Shown here piece by piece: positions 1-8,321 of a stretch of 64,000 nucleotides of DNA. The DNA comes from Cryobacterium levicorallinum (GTDB taxonomy: Bacteria > Actinomycetota > Actinomycetes > Actinomycetales > Microbacteriaceae). A program made the translations under genes and the position numbers. Numbering within the stretch: the first letter of the stretch is position 1; each line of letters begins with the position of its first letter. The DNA lies in assembly GCF_004402405.1 (NCBI RefSeq), contig NZ_SOFE01000008.1, positions 1-64,000 on the forward strand. The letters are read 5' to 3'. Below the pieces are notes generated by a model. It was not told the origin of the DNA. It searched no databases and worked only from the letters and a program-made list of their open reading frames with translations.

Positions 1-898
1 CGAGCAGCCGCTGGGCATGCCGCAGGGAGATCTCCCCAGTGCGGAGAGCATCGAGGGTCTCGGGCCGGGACTCGACCAGCACCCGGCTCTCCCGCAACAG
101 GCCAGACGCGGTCCCGGCCGGGATGCGCAGCGCACAGGCCATTTCGGCGACCAGGCCCTGCTGAGCGGCGAAGGTCGCATCCCAGTCGTGCTCATGCTGC
201 GGACCGGCCTGCGGGCGGCCGGTCTCGGCACTGTTGGTGGTGTAATCCCACGCCTCAGTCAAGACCTCAGCCTTACTCGCCTGCGCCCACGCGATCACCT
301 TCTCCAGGTAAATCACCCGGTCGACGAACTGCGCCTGGTGCCGCTGGAACGGACTCAGCACATCCGCGGGGCTGTCGTCTTCCGAGTCGGGTTGGTCCGG
401 GTCAGCCTCAACCGGGTCAGCGTCAGCCGGGTCAGCCTCGCCACGGTCAGTGTCGGCAGGGTCAGTGTGACATTCGTCAGCGGTGCATCCGTCAGCGGTG
501 CACCCGTCCGGGATGAAATCGACCGGGAGAAAATTGTCCGCGAGGTAATTCGTATAGAGGAACTCCTCGCGGAGGTCCTCATCGAAGAGGTGCTCGGGCG
601 GCACCGCACCGAACACCTCGGTCAGATCGAGGCCTGCCGGAATGGTCGGGCCGTCAATCAGCTCCGGGCGGCCAGCCACCGGGCTCACTGCTGCCGGGCT
701 CACCGGTTCCAGGTCGAGGTCATCGTACGGGGCGCAGTCTCCGAGCCCCTCGGCAATTTCAAACCGCCAATCAGCCTGACACTGCGCCCAGAACACCTCG
801 AACTCGGCACGCTCCTCGGGTGTGGACGACCAGTAGCCGTGAGCCGCGAAGAACGGATCGACACGGCCCGGCTGGGGAGTATCGCCGCTCTGGCTCAT
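1..898 (-). CDS. DUF222-domain protein (HNH endonuclease family), 3' end outside window
   Basis: The frame is open without a stop from an ATG at 898 to the left edge, giving 299 visible residues. The start reads MSQSGDTPQPGRVDPFFAAH. Residues from about 200 on look like the DUF222 (13E12-type) helical domain, with segments such as ASKAEVLTEAWDYT and ETLDALRTGEISLRHAQRLL. In this family a C-terminal HNH nuclease domain usually follows, but it would lie outside the window. Around residues 138-160 there is an acidic low-complexity stretch of ADP-type units (ADPADADPVEADP), made by short DNA repeats at about 400-480. These genes are multicopy in Microbacteriaceae and their real role is not known. 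No close upstream partner is seen. Confidence 0.8.
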   Translation of the reverse strand, partial: MSQSGDTPQPGRVDPFFAAHGYWSSTPEERAEFEVFWAQCQADWRFEIAEGLGDCAPYDDLDLEPVSPAAVSPVAGRPELIDGPTIPAGLDLTEVFGAVPPEHLFDEDLREEFLYTNYLADNFLPVDFIPDGCTADGCTADECHTDPADTDRGEADPADADPVEADPDQPDSEDDSPADVLSPFQRHQAQFVDRVIYLEKVIAWAQASKAEVLTEAWDYTTNSAETGRPQAGPQHEHDWDATFAAQQGLVAEMACALRIPAGTASGLLRESRVLVESRPETLDALRTGEISLRHAQRLL

Positions 899-997
899 AG
901 AAGAAGTATACCAAAACCATGCGCCAGAGTCGAGAGATTCTCAAATATGTTTGGATTTCTGTGCGAATATGCATTCGGGCAGACCGCGCGTTGTCGA

Positions 998-1245
998 GAC
1001 CGGCTCAGGCCAGTCCATGGCGGTCTCGGCAAGCTCGACCAACGACAAATGGCCAGGTTCTCCAGACCACTCTGGCCAGTCCACAGCCGTCTCGGCAAGC
1101 TCAACCAACGACAAATGGCCGGGTTCTCCAGACCGCTCAGGCCAATCCACAGCGGTCTCGACGGGATCGACCAATGGAAGTCGCCGGGTTTCGCAAGTTG
1201 CCATCGTTGATCCCTGGGGGCCTCGATAGGCTCGACCAACGGGGG
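998..1245. repeat. Degenerate 66-bp tandem repeat in a 574-base gene-free gap
   Basis: Units start at 1021, 1087 and 1153, exactly 66 bp apart, each beginning C(G/C)GTCTCGGCAAGCTC-like and followed by an ACAAATGGCC block. A partial unit precedes at 998 and a diverged one follows near 1221 (CTCGATAGGCTCGACCAACG). Because 66 is a multiple of three, both strands stay open through the array and give repetitive peptides, but nothing suggests a protein. I see no gene anywhere between 899 and 1472. Confidence 0.75.
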
Positions 1246-1472
1246 ATGGCCAGGTTTCGCAGGCCACCCGCGTTGGTCAAAGGCGGTTTCGACGCGTCCG
1301 ACCGGCAGCCGCTCACCTGCTTCGCGCAGCAGATGACCGGCGCCTCCGACTAAAACGTCGGCGGCGGCCGAGGCGGCGGCATCCGTTCGTGCAGCAGTCG
1401 CCGCGTTCGTCAGGTCCTTAATCTGAAACAGGTCCCCGAATCCGTGAAACGGCAGGCTTCCGCCTCAGGACG

Positions 1473-2450
1473 CTAGTAGAGCAGGGCCGTCAGCCGGGAC
1501 CGAGTCGGCGGGACCCTGGGGTCATCCTGGCCGATGACCTCGAACAGTTCGAGGATGCGCTCGCGAATAGCGTTGCGGCCGGGAGCCGGCTGGGCCGGGA
1601 ACAGGCTCAGCAGTCGGTCGAAGGCGTCCTCGATGTGCCCACCGGACAGGTCGAGGTCGGCGACCAGCAACTGCGCGTCGAGATCGTCGGGAGAAGACGC
1701 GGCACCGTTCCGAATCTGGTCGATCGTTTTGCCCTGCAGGCGGGCCAGCAGGCTGACCTGGGCAAGGCCGGCGACGGCCATGGTGTCATTCGGGTTCTGG
1801 GCGATCGCCGTGCGGTATTCGCTCTGCGCGGTGGCATAATCGCCGGCCTCGATCGCGGCATAGGCCTCGACGTGGTGCGGCGGCAGGGGCTCTTCGACGA
1901 CCTCGGCCGGTTCTCCGTCTGCGGCGGCGGCCGGCGCCTCGGCCGTGCCGGTCACGCCCTGCTGGGCAGCAAGTTCGAGCACGCGGCCGAGCACGTCGCT
2001 GATCTGCTCCTCGGCCAGCGGACCGTTGAACAGCTGTACCGGCTGGCCGGTGATGACGGCCGCGACCGTGGGCACCGACTGGGCCTGAAACGCCTGGGCG
2101 AGTTGGGGGTTGGCGTCGATGTCGACGCGGGCCAGTACGAATCGGCCCGCTAGATCGGTGATCAGCTTCTCCAGCACGGTCATCAGCGCCGTGGACGGTT
2201 CGCTCCGCGAGGCCCAAAGACCGACGATAACCGGAACGCGCGAAGACAGCTCGAGCAGCTCACCGAAGTTCGCGTCGGTGCCGTCGAGCACGAGGCTCGG
2301 CACCGGCACGACACCGGCGGGCACGCCAGCAGCCGCTGGTGCCGCTGCGGCACCGGGTGTTGCGGGCGCTGCCGCCTGGCCACGGTTGACGAGCGAGGAA
2401 AGGTCAACCGCTCCGCGCAGGTTGGATCCGGACGGGGGCAGGTTGGTCAT
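1473..2450 (-). CDS. Tetratricopeptide protein with redox-dead thioredoxin fold (YbbN/CnoX-like)
   Basis: The protein has 325 residues. An Ala/Pro-rich N-terminus (to about 50) leads into a thioredoxin-like domain (about 55-165). Where thioredoxins have W-C-G-P-C, this protein has WASRSEP at 79-85, so both redox cysteines are absent. The cis-proline region SVPTV is kept. The C-terminal half (about 195-325) is helical and TPR-like (AYAAIEAGDYATAQSEYRTA). This architecture matches the YbbN co-chaperone group, which acts as a holdase rather than an oxidoreductase. Its ATG overlaps the stop of the preceding membrane-protein gene in an ATGA junction, so the two are probably cotranscribed. Exact substrates cannot be told from sequence. 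Confidence 0.8.
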   Translation of the reverse strand: MTNLPPSGSNLRGAVDLSSLVNRGQAAAPATPGAAAAPAAAGVPAGVVPVPSLVLDGTDANFGELLELSSRVPVIVGLWASRSEPSTALMTVLEKLITDLAGRFVLARVDIDANPQLAQAFQAQSVPTVAAVITGQPVQLFNGPLAEEQISDVLGRVLELAAQQGVTGTAEAPAAAADGEPAEVVEEPLPPHHVEAYAAIEAGDYATAQSEYRTAIAQNPNDTMAVAGLAQVSLLARLQGKTIDQIRNGAASSPDDLDAQLLVADLDLSGGHIEDAFDRLLSLFPAQPAPGRNAIRERILELFEVIGQDDPRVPPTRSRLTALLY

Positions 2451-4273
2451 GGAAGCTCCGCAGATTGGGTGAGGCCCTGGGCAAAGCCCAGGAGGATGAT
2501 TTTGTCGCTCGATCCGGCCGTCGGCACGTAGAACAAAAGCTGGTCGCTGTAGGTGTTGAGAATGCCCTTGGACGACGACGAGATTCCCGACAGTGCCTTG
2601 CTAGCAGCACCGCTCGGGCTGACCGTGGCACCGTCGTTGATCGGTTTGACGATCTCGGTCTCGTTGACGCTGACCGCCACGATGCTGCCCGAGTCGTTGG
2701 TGGCCAGGGCGACAGTGCTGCCGTCCCCCGCCGCCGTGCCGAATTCGATCGATGCGGTGGCGGGCAGGGTCGCCTGCCGGTCGGCGCGACTGGCGTCAAA
2801 CTGGGCGCGGAAGGCATCCACTTCGTCTTCGAACAGGTCGACGGACGGGCTCGCAGCGCCCTGCAGGAGCACATCGGCGTAGGCCGCGGCCAATTCGTTC
2901 GGCGGCAAGAGCAGGAGTTTGTTGTCGGGGGCGATCGCCGGCGCCCCGATCAGGGCCGGAGCAACTTCGGGCACCCGCGCAGCCGGCTCAAGCTGGAAGG
3001 CGTACTCGATGAGGTAATTCGCCCGCGGTGATTCCTGCTGCAGAATAATTGCGGTCGGTGGAATCTCGGCATCCGTTTCGTTCTGAATCACCGTCATCAC
3101 CACTCGCGGCCAGGAATTCGTCTGCTGCGGCAGCGTGAAGGTGAGTGGGGCTCCCGGCAAGGCCAGCAGTGGCGACACTGTCGCGTCGACCGCCCGAATC
3201 GCGTAGTTGGCCAGGCGCTGTTCCAGCGCGGGTCCGGTGAACCGGGTCGCGAGAGTGTCCGCGTTGAGGGTCGCATCGGCATCCGCTGTCAGGAGCGAAA
3301 TCTCGCCCATGATGATTTCAAGCTGCGGGACCGTGACGGCCGGCGGTGCCAGCTCGGCGGCCGCTTCGACCGAGTCGGTAGACACCGGAGTCGGGGTCGG
3401 GGTCGCTGTTTCCGTCGTCGTTGCGCTGAAATCCGGCCAGAGATCGGCCGAGCATCCGCTCAGAGCGAGACCGGACACCAAAATCATCGGCAAGATCGCG
3501 GTGCGACGGGCAATACCGCGGCGCGACGAGGTGATCTGACTGGCCTTGATGGCCTTCGGCCGGGGTGCGCGCGGCAGCCGCGGCAGGCGCGGTCCGCGCG
3601 GAACGTTGCGGCGCGGTCGCCGGGACCGGCGCAGGTGCAACAGGGCCAGCAGGTACAACACGAGTCCGAACAGCAGCAACAGGGCGCCACCGGCAAGCAG
3701 CGGGCCGGCCCACGGGGTGGAATTATCCGATGCCCACGACAAACGGATATTCGCGGGCGCCGGTTCGACTCCGTCCGAAGCAACGAGCACCGAGATGCCC
3801 TCCGGGAGGGTCTGCGTGGTCGTCAACGAATCCGTGTCGCTGACCTCCTCGAGCCACAGGTCGGAACCGGCCGGATTGACGATCAGGGGCTCGGCAGCAT
3901 CGGCGGCAACCGGCTCATCCGAGCTGTCGTCGTCCGTGTCGGGTTCGACGGCAGCCGTGACAGTGGAGGTCAGTTCGCCCGTTTTTTCGCTCAGCGCCAC
4001 GGTGGCGTAGGCGTCATCACCGATCCAGGCGGCCACGTCTTCGGAGCGCCCGTAGGCCAAAAAGATGGGTCCCTCGCCGCGTACGTTGATCGTCTGGCTC
4101 CCCGGGGAGGCCGCGAGGGCGCTCGGGTCGATCACGGTGTACAAAGTCTCGCCGGTGGCGGTCGAGGTTAGTGAGCTGAAGGCTGGTTCGAGCAGGATAG
4201 TTCGCTGCGCGATGCCGAGCACGATCATCACGGCGGCAAGCACGAATGCCACGATGGCTAGAACAAAACGCAC
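2447..4273 (-). CDS. Membrane-anchored protein with an internal lipobox-like segment, function unknown
   Basis: I do not recognise a named family. The 608-residue protein starts with a hydrophobic anchor (about 4-24), has an extracytoplasmic region (25-188) with an Asp-rich patch near 111-125, a second membrane segment (about 190-213) and a very basic Arg/Pro linker (214-258). It then has a third hydrophobic stretch ending LVSGLALSGC with Cys274, which looks exactly like a lipoprotein signal and lipobox. A Thr/Pro-rich spacer and a 300-residue domain follow. The likeliest reading is a fusion of a membrane protein to a former secreted lipoprotein. It overlaps the TPR/thioredoxin gene downstream by four bases. 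Confidence 0.6.
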   Translation of the reverse strand: MRFVLAIVAFVLAAVMIVLGIAQRTILLEPAFSSLTSTATGETLYTVIDPSALAASPGSQTINVRGEGPIFLAYGRSEDVAAWIGDDAYATVALSEKTGELTSTVTAAVEPDTDDDSSDEPVAADAAEPLIVNPAGSDLWLEEVSDTDSLTTTQTLPEGISVLVASDGVEPAPANIRLSWASDNSTPWAGPLLAGGALLLLFGLVLYLLALLHLRRSRRPRRNVPRGPRLPRLPRAPRPKAIKASQITSSRRGIARRTAILPMILVSGLALSGCSADLWPDFSATTTETATPTPTPVSTDSVEAAAELAPPAVTVPQLEIIMGEISLLTADADATLNADTLATRFTGPALEQRLANYAIRAVDATVSPLLALPGAPLTFTLPQQTNSWPRVVMTVIQNETDAEIPPTAIILQQESPRANYLIEYAFQLEPAARVPEVAPALIGAPAIAPDNKLLLLPPNELAAAYADVLLQGAASPSVDLFEDEVDAFRAQFDASRADRQATLPATASIEFGTAAGDGSTVALATNDSGSIVAVSVNETEIVKPINDGATVSPSGAASKALSGISSSSKGILNTYSDQLLFYVPTAGSSDKIILLGFAQGLTQSAELP

Positions 4274-4433
4274 GTATCACCCTTCAGCAATTGAGCTGGT
4301 TGGTACTGTTCAGTCACTTTGGCTGAACCACGTGACTGAAAGTCCTCAGACACGATTTTCAACGTTACTCCGTTCGCCTGAAAGGAGCCTAATAGCCGTT
4401 CAGCCTCCATTTGGCAGCCGGCGCGTACCGCGC

Positions 4434-4468
4434 GGGGCACCAACACACTAAAATTGGTCGGGTGCCCC
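4434..4468 (+). promoter_or_regulatory. Candidate promoter flanked by inverted repeat, before the hendecad protein
   Basis: GGGGCACC (4434-4441) and GGTGCCCC (4461-4468) form a perfect 8-bp inverted repeat. Between them lies TAAAAT (4449-4454), a good -10 hexamer pointing toward the gene at 4518. No convincing -35 was found. A repressor or activator site straddling the -10 is possible; this is inference. Confidence 0.35.
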
Positions 4469-4517
4469 GTAATGCACGATCCATTGAGGGGCCGGGCCCC
4501 GCGTGTAAGGAGTACAA

Positions 4518-6125
4518 GTGTCTGACGACGACGCCGATTTCACCCAGGTCTTTCGTGGCTATGACAAGGATGAGGTCGCCAAGGCTGTTCAATCCCTGCG
4601 CCGACAACTCATCCAGGCCAATACCCAAAATGCTGAGGCCGGCCGCGAGGTCAAACGATTGGCCGCCCGCATCGATGACCTCACCGCCGAGATCGAAGAG
4701 GTCGGCAGTCCCACGTTCTCCGGTCTGGGCACGAAACTGGAAAACACCCTTCGCGTCGCCGAGGAACAGTCCACCCGCGTCATCGCCCAGGCCGATATCG
4801 ACGCGGAGAAACTGCGCGCCACGACCAGCGACGAGGTCGAGCAGCTGCGACGGAATTCCACTGAGCAGGCCGAGCGCACCCTTTCCGACGCCGCCGTCAA
4901 AGCTCGCCGACTGCTCGACGATGCTCGCATTGAAACGGATGATTTACGCGCACGTACCCAGGACGAGCAGGCGAGGGTCATGCAGGACACTGCCCGGGAC
5001 GCCTCGCTGATTCGCGGCTCTGTCGCCACCGAGGCGGCCGAGGCCCGAGCCACAGTGAAACGTGAGGTGTCAGCCATCCGCTCTGAAGCGGATCGCGAAG
5101 CCGCCGAGGTGCGCGTCGTCGCGCAGCGTGAGGCCACCGAGGCTCGCGAAGAAGCGGCCGGCCTGACGCGCGAAACAGAACTTATTCGCGCCGAAGTAGC
5201 GCTGGAACTCGACCAGCAGCGCGCGACGCTCAACCAGGAAACCGACCAGGCCCGCGTAACACTGGCTGCCGAAACCGACCAGGCTCGTGTGGATCTCGCG
5301 CGCGACACCGAAGAAGCCCGCCTGAGCCGCGCACACGAAGCCGAGCAGGCACGCACCCTGCTCGCCGCCGAGGTGGAACAGGGCCGCATCGACGTGGCCC
5401 GCGAAATCGAGCAGGCCCGCGCAGTCGCCGAGGTCGAAAGCGCGCAGGCCCAGACTGACCTCGCCCGCGACCTCGAGCGCAAGCGCGTCACGGCCGATCG
5501 CGAGATCGAGCAGGCACGTGCCGCCCTGGCCGCCGACGTGGAACAGGCCGGCGCCGACCTGACCAGGGACAACCAGCAAGCCCGCCTCGAGGCCGAGGCC
5601 GAGGCCGAGCAGGCCCGCATCGACGTACAAACCGAGCTCGCCGCGACCCGGAAGACCGGCCAGCACGAGGCCGCCCAGCTGGCCAGAGAAATCGACCAGG
5701 CCCGAGCCGACTTCGATGTCGAGCTGAAAGCCCGCCGCGACGAAGCAGAGCAGGAACACCTCACCTCGCACCAAGAGGCGGTGGCACTGGCGCAGAAATT
5801 CCAGACGGATGCCGCCGGGCAGCTCGCCGAGACCACTGAGCGTACGCTCGAACTGCGTACGCTCAACGAGCAGCTGGACGCGGGAGCCCGGGCGGAGGCC
5901 AAGGCCAACAAGGACCACGCCGACGAGACTGCCGCACGCATTCTGCACGACGCCCAGACCAGCGCTTCGGCACTCGTCGAGGATGCGACGACACGGTCGC
6001 GTGCCCTGGTCGCTGACGCGGAAGATCGCATGGCGCAGATTAGAATTGAGCGCGATGCCGTGGCAGGGTACTTTGAAAGTCTGCGCAGCGTTTTGACCCA
6101 GGCAGAACGGGTCGCAGCCGAGTAA
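4518..6125 (+). CDS. Long hendecad coiled-coil protein with DivIVA-like N-terminus (Scy/FilP-like scaffold)
   Basis: The GTG start at 4518 follows AAGGAG at 4507-4512. The first 40 residues (FTQVFRGYDKDEVAKAVQSL) resemble the DivIVA N-terminus that binds curved membrane. Most of the remaining 535 residues is charged coiled coil. Residues 172-215 and 230-383 are built from exact 11-residue units, such as ETDQARVTLAA, ETDQARVDLAR and EIEQARAALAA: four units, a 14-residue break, then fourteen units. Hendecads give a right-handed or straight coil, as known for the Streptomyces polar scaffolds Scy and FilP. A role in polar growth or envelope assembly is inferred. It lies 23 bases before the AI-2E-type permease and reads in the same direction. 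Confidence 0.75.
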   Translation: MSDDDADFTQVFRGYDKDEVAKAVQSLRRQLIQANTQNAEAGREVKRLAARIDDLTAEIEEVGSPTFSGLGTKLENTLRVAEEQSTRVIAQADIDAEKLRATTSDEVEQLRRNSTEQAERTLSDAAVKARRLLDDARIETDDLRARTQDEQARVMQDTARDASLIRGSVATEAAEARATVKREVSAIRSEADREAAEVRVVAQREATEAREEAAGLTRETELIRAEVALELDQQRATLNQETDQARVTLAAETDQARVDLARDTEEARLSRAHEAEQARTLLAAEVEQGRIDVAREIEQARAVAEVESAQAQTDLARDLERKRVTADREIEQARAALAADVEQAGADLTRDNQQARLEAEAEAEQARIDVQTELAATRKTGQHEAAQLAREIDQARADFDVELKARRDEAEQEHLTSHQEAVALAQKFQTDAAGQLAETTERTLELRTLNEQLDAGARAEAKANKDHADETAARILHDAQTSASALVEDATTRSRALVADAEDRMAQIRIERDAVAGYFESLRSVLTQAERVAAE

Positions 6126-6148
6126 TTCCCTACTCCTGGAGACGACCC

Positions 6149-7198
6149 GTGAAAATTCAGAATGCGTTTAGGTTCGGACTCGTCGGCACCCTGGGCGTAG
6201 GCCTCGGCTTGTTGATCATCACTTCGGTGATCACCCTGCAGACGATCATCATCTACGTGGGAGCCGCGCTATTCATTGCGCTCGGCCTCGACCCGGCCGT
6301 CTCCTGGTTGGAGAAGAAGCGGTTTCCCCGCTGGGCGGCCATTCTGACCGTGGTCGCCGCCGTGCTCGGTGTGCTCACCGGTGTCGTGTTCGCAATCGCT
6401 CCGATCATCGTCGACCAGGTCTCCAAGCTGTCCCAGCTCATTCCGGATCTGGTCAAGGCGGTGAACAGTTCAACGTTTCTGAGTGATCTGCAAGAGCAGT
6501 TTCCCGGCCTCGACATCACGGGGATCACCAAGACCGTCACCGATTCTCTGGGCGGCAACCTCACCAACATCACGACCACGATCGTTCAGTCGGGCCTCGC
6601 GTTTGTCGGTGGCCTGTTCGGTGCCCTCATCATTCTCATTCTCACGCTGTACTTCACCGCCTCCCTCAACAGCATGAAGCGCGCCACCTACCAGCTGGTT
6701 CCCGCTTCAAAGCGGGAGCGCTTCACCGATATCAGTGAGCAGATCACCACGGCCGTCGGCCGCTACATCGTGGGACAGGCCGCGCTCGCCTCGGTGAACG
6801 GCGTGCTGAGCTTCATCTTTCTCTCGATCATCGGCGCACCGTTCCCGGCGTTGCTCGCCTTCATCGCTTTTCTGCTCTCGCTCGTTCCGCTCGTCGGAAC
6901 CATCTCGGGTTCGGTCATCATCGTGCTGACCTGTTTGATTCCCGAGATCGGCAGCTCACCCCAGACCGCGCTGGCCGCCGCCATCTACTACCTCATCTAT
7001 ATGCAGGTGGAAGCATACGTTCTCAGTCCAAACATCATGAGCCGCGCCGTGTCGGTTCCGGGCGCTGTCGTGGTGATTGCGGCCCTGGCCGGCGGCAGCC
7101 TGCTCGGCATTCTCGGCGCGCTGATCGCCATCCCGGTCGCCGCGTCGGTCATCATGATCGTCAAGCAGGTCGTCATCCCCCGCCAGAACGAGCTCTAG
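6149..7198 (+). CDS. AI-2E family transporter / PerM-like permease
   Basis: This 349-residue polytopic protein has about eight membrane segments: paired hydrophobic stretches near the N-terminus, an amphipathic middle (about 80-130), and a cluster of helices from about 145 to 335 ending in the family-typical glycine-rich LAGGSLLGILGALIAIPVAA. The family includes the E. coli autoinducer-2 exporter TqsA but also many members with unrelated or unknown substrates, so a signalling role should not be assumed. The GTG start at 6149 lies 23 bases after the stop of the hendecad scaffold gene, suggesting a two-gene operon. It converges with the hydrolase at 7213. Confidence 0.8.
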   Translation: MKIQNAFRFGLVGTLGVGLGLLIITSVITLQTIIIYVGAALFIALGLDPAVSWLEKKRFPRWAAILTVVAAVLGVLTGVVFAIAPIIVDQVSKLSQLIPDLVKAVNSSTFLSDLQEQFPGLDITGITKTVTDSLGGNLTNITTTIVQSGLAFVGGLFGALIILILTLYFTASLNSMKRATYQLVPASKRERFTDISEQITTAVGRYIVGQAALASVNGVLSFIFLSIIGAPFPALLAFIAFLLSLVPLVGTISGSVIIVLTCLIPEIGSSPQTALAAAIYYLIYMQVEAYVLSPNIMSRAVSVPGAVVVIAALAGGSLLGILGALIAIPVAASVIMIVKQVVIPRQNEL

Positions 7199-7212
7199 CT
7201 GCTACAACCGGC

Positions 7213-7971
7213 TTAGGACGGGTCGCGCAGGCCGTCCGTCCATTCGATGGGTAGTGGCAGCGCGGCGGGGTTAACGGTGGCGACGATCTCGCTGAGAACC
7301 CGCCGGGTCAGGTTTTCGCCGACCCAGAGGTGTTTGCCGCCCTCGACGGCGACGAACCGAAGGCTGGGCACACTCGCGAAGCGCAAGCGAGCGGCATCCG
7401 GTCGCAGGTAATCGTCGAATTCGGGAATGACCGCGACCAGCTGCCGCTCATTCCCGGCCCACGCGGCCAGTTCGGCCTTCGTCGTGCGGTGCAGCGGCGG
7501 GGACAGCAGAATGGCACCGCGGATCGGGTGCTCCAGCCCGTACTTGAGGGCGAGCTCAGTGCCGAAGGACCAGCCGACCAGCCACGGATTGGGCAGCTGG
7601 CGTTCGGCGACGAAGGCCATCGCCGCGGCCACGTCGGCGCGTTCGGTGATGCCCTCCCCGAAGTCACCGCCACTGGTGCCGCGCGGCGACGAGGTCCCGC
7701 GGGTGTTGAAGCGCAGTACGGCCAGATCGGCCATCGCCGGCAGGCGGTTGGCCGCCTTGCGCAGAATGTGCGAGTCCATGAATCCACCGGCCGTGGGCAG
7801 CGGATGCAGCGTCACGAGCGTCGCCACCGGCGTACGCCCGATCGGGGTCGCCAACTCCCCCACCAGGGTGAGGCCATCGCTGGTTTTCAGTTCAATGTGC
7901 TCGATGCTGGCGGGCAGTTCGATGCCGCCACGAATGCCGACCGGCAGGGTCACGGACGTCTCCTCGATCAT
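7213..7971 (-). CDS. Alpha/beta hydrolase
   Basis: The predicted product has 252 residues. A nucleophile elbow GWSFG, an acidic motif in PEFDDYLRP and a late histidine in GGKHLWVGE together make a plausible Ser-Asp-His triad. LHPLPTAGG near residue 58 is an oxyanion-loop-type motif of dienelactone-hydrolase or dipeptidyl-peptidase-like small hydrolases. The frame is open further upstream, but the ATG at 7971 is preferred because it overlaps the stop of the upstream zinc-ligand protein in an ATGA junction and the extra upstream residues are arginine-rich shadow sequence. Substrate unknown. Confidence 0.8.
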   Translation of the reverse strand: MIEETSVTLPVGIRGGIELPASIEHIELKTSDGLTLVGELATPIGRTPVATLVTLHPLPTAGGFMDSHILRKAANRLPAMADLAVLRFNTRGTSSPRGTSGGDFGEGITERADVAAAMAFVAERQLPNPWLVGWSFGTELALKYGLEHPIRGAILLSPPLHRTTKAELAAWAGNERQLVAVIPEFDDYLRPDAARLRFASVPSLRFVAVEGGKHLWVGENLTRRVLSEIVATVNPAALPLPIEWTDGLRDPS

Positions 7972-8270
7972 TTGATTCTCCAACAGTGAGTGTGCCAGTG
8001 CCGCCGGTTGGCCAGGTCGGCCGCATCGCCGAGCACTCCGTCGCCGCGCCAGGCGACCATGTGCGCCGTACCGGGCGCGATGTCGAGGGTGCAGCCGGGA
8101 CACAGATAGGTCTTCGCGGCCTGCATGGCCGGCACCGGTTGAACGTGCCACAGTCCGTCGCGGCGCACCTCGCTGCGGCGCCAACCCGCCAGCAGGTCGT
8201 TCAGGTCAGCACCTTCGCCATCGTCTCGCGGAGCGCTCTTGCGGCCTCGGGGTCGATTGCTGCGCGCCAT
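7968..8270 (-). CDS. Small conserved protein with CxxC...HxxC putative zinc site
   Basis: The product has 100 residues and an Arg/Lys-rich start. The body has CPGC, a later HMVAWRGD and a final RHWHTHCW, an arrangement that could bind one zinc ion. Related proteins are common in Actinobacteria and often carry an unsupported ATP/GTP-binding label; I see no Walker motif. The ATG at 8270 is used. A TAGACT -10-like hexamer ends six bases before it, so the mRNA may be leaderless, or GTG at 8273 could be the start. It overlaps the alpha/beta hydrolase by four bases. Confidence 0.7.
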   Translation of the reverse strand: MARSNRPRGRKSAPRDDGEGADLNDLLAGWRRSEVRRDGLWHVQPVPAMQAAKTYLCPGCTLDIAPGTAHMVAWRGDGVLGDAADLANRRHWHTHCWRIK

Positions 8271-8321
8271 CACAACAGTCTAATTGCTGCCCGACGACGC
8301 CGTAAATCAGAAGGGTAAGCG

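Noticed and set aside
941-1267. Open frames on both strands through the 66-bp repeat, giving a repeated 22-residue peptide
   Set aside because: A repeat length divisible by three keeps frames open; no ribosome site, no family, and the units are degenerate.
4461-4501. Possible fourth GGGCCC element (GGGGCCGGGCCCC with CGATCCATTGA)
   Set aside because: Only a short part resembles the three elements and it lies upstream of a gene, not at a 3' end; treated as promoter-region sequence.
8016-8184. N-terminal extension of the alpha/beta hydrolase
   Set aside because: Arg-rich shadow of the overlapping zinc-ligand gene; the ATGA overlap at 7971 fixes the start.
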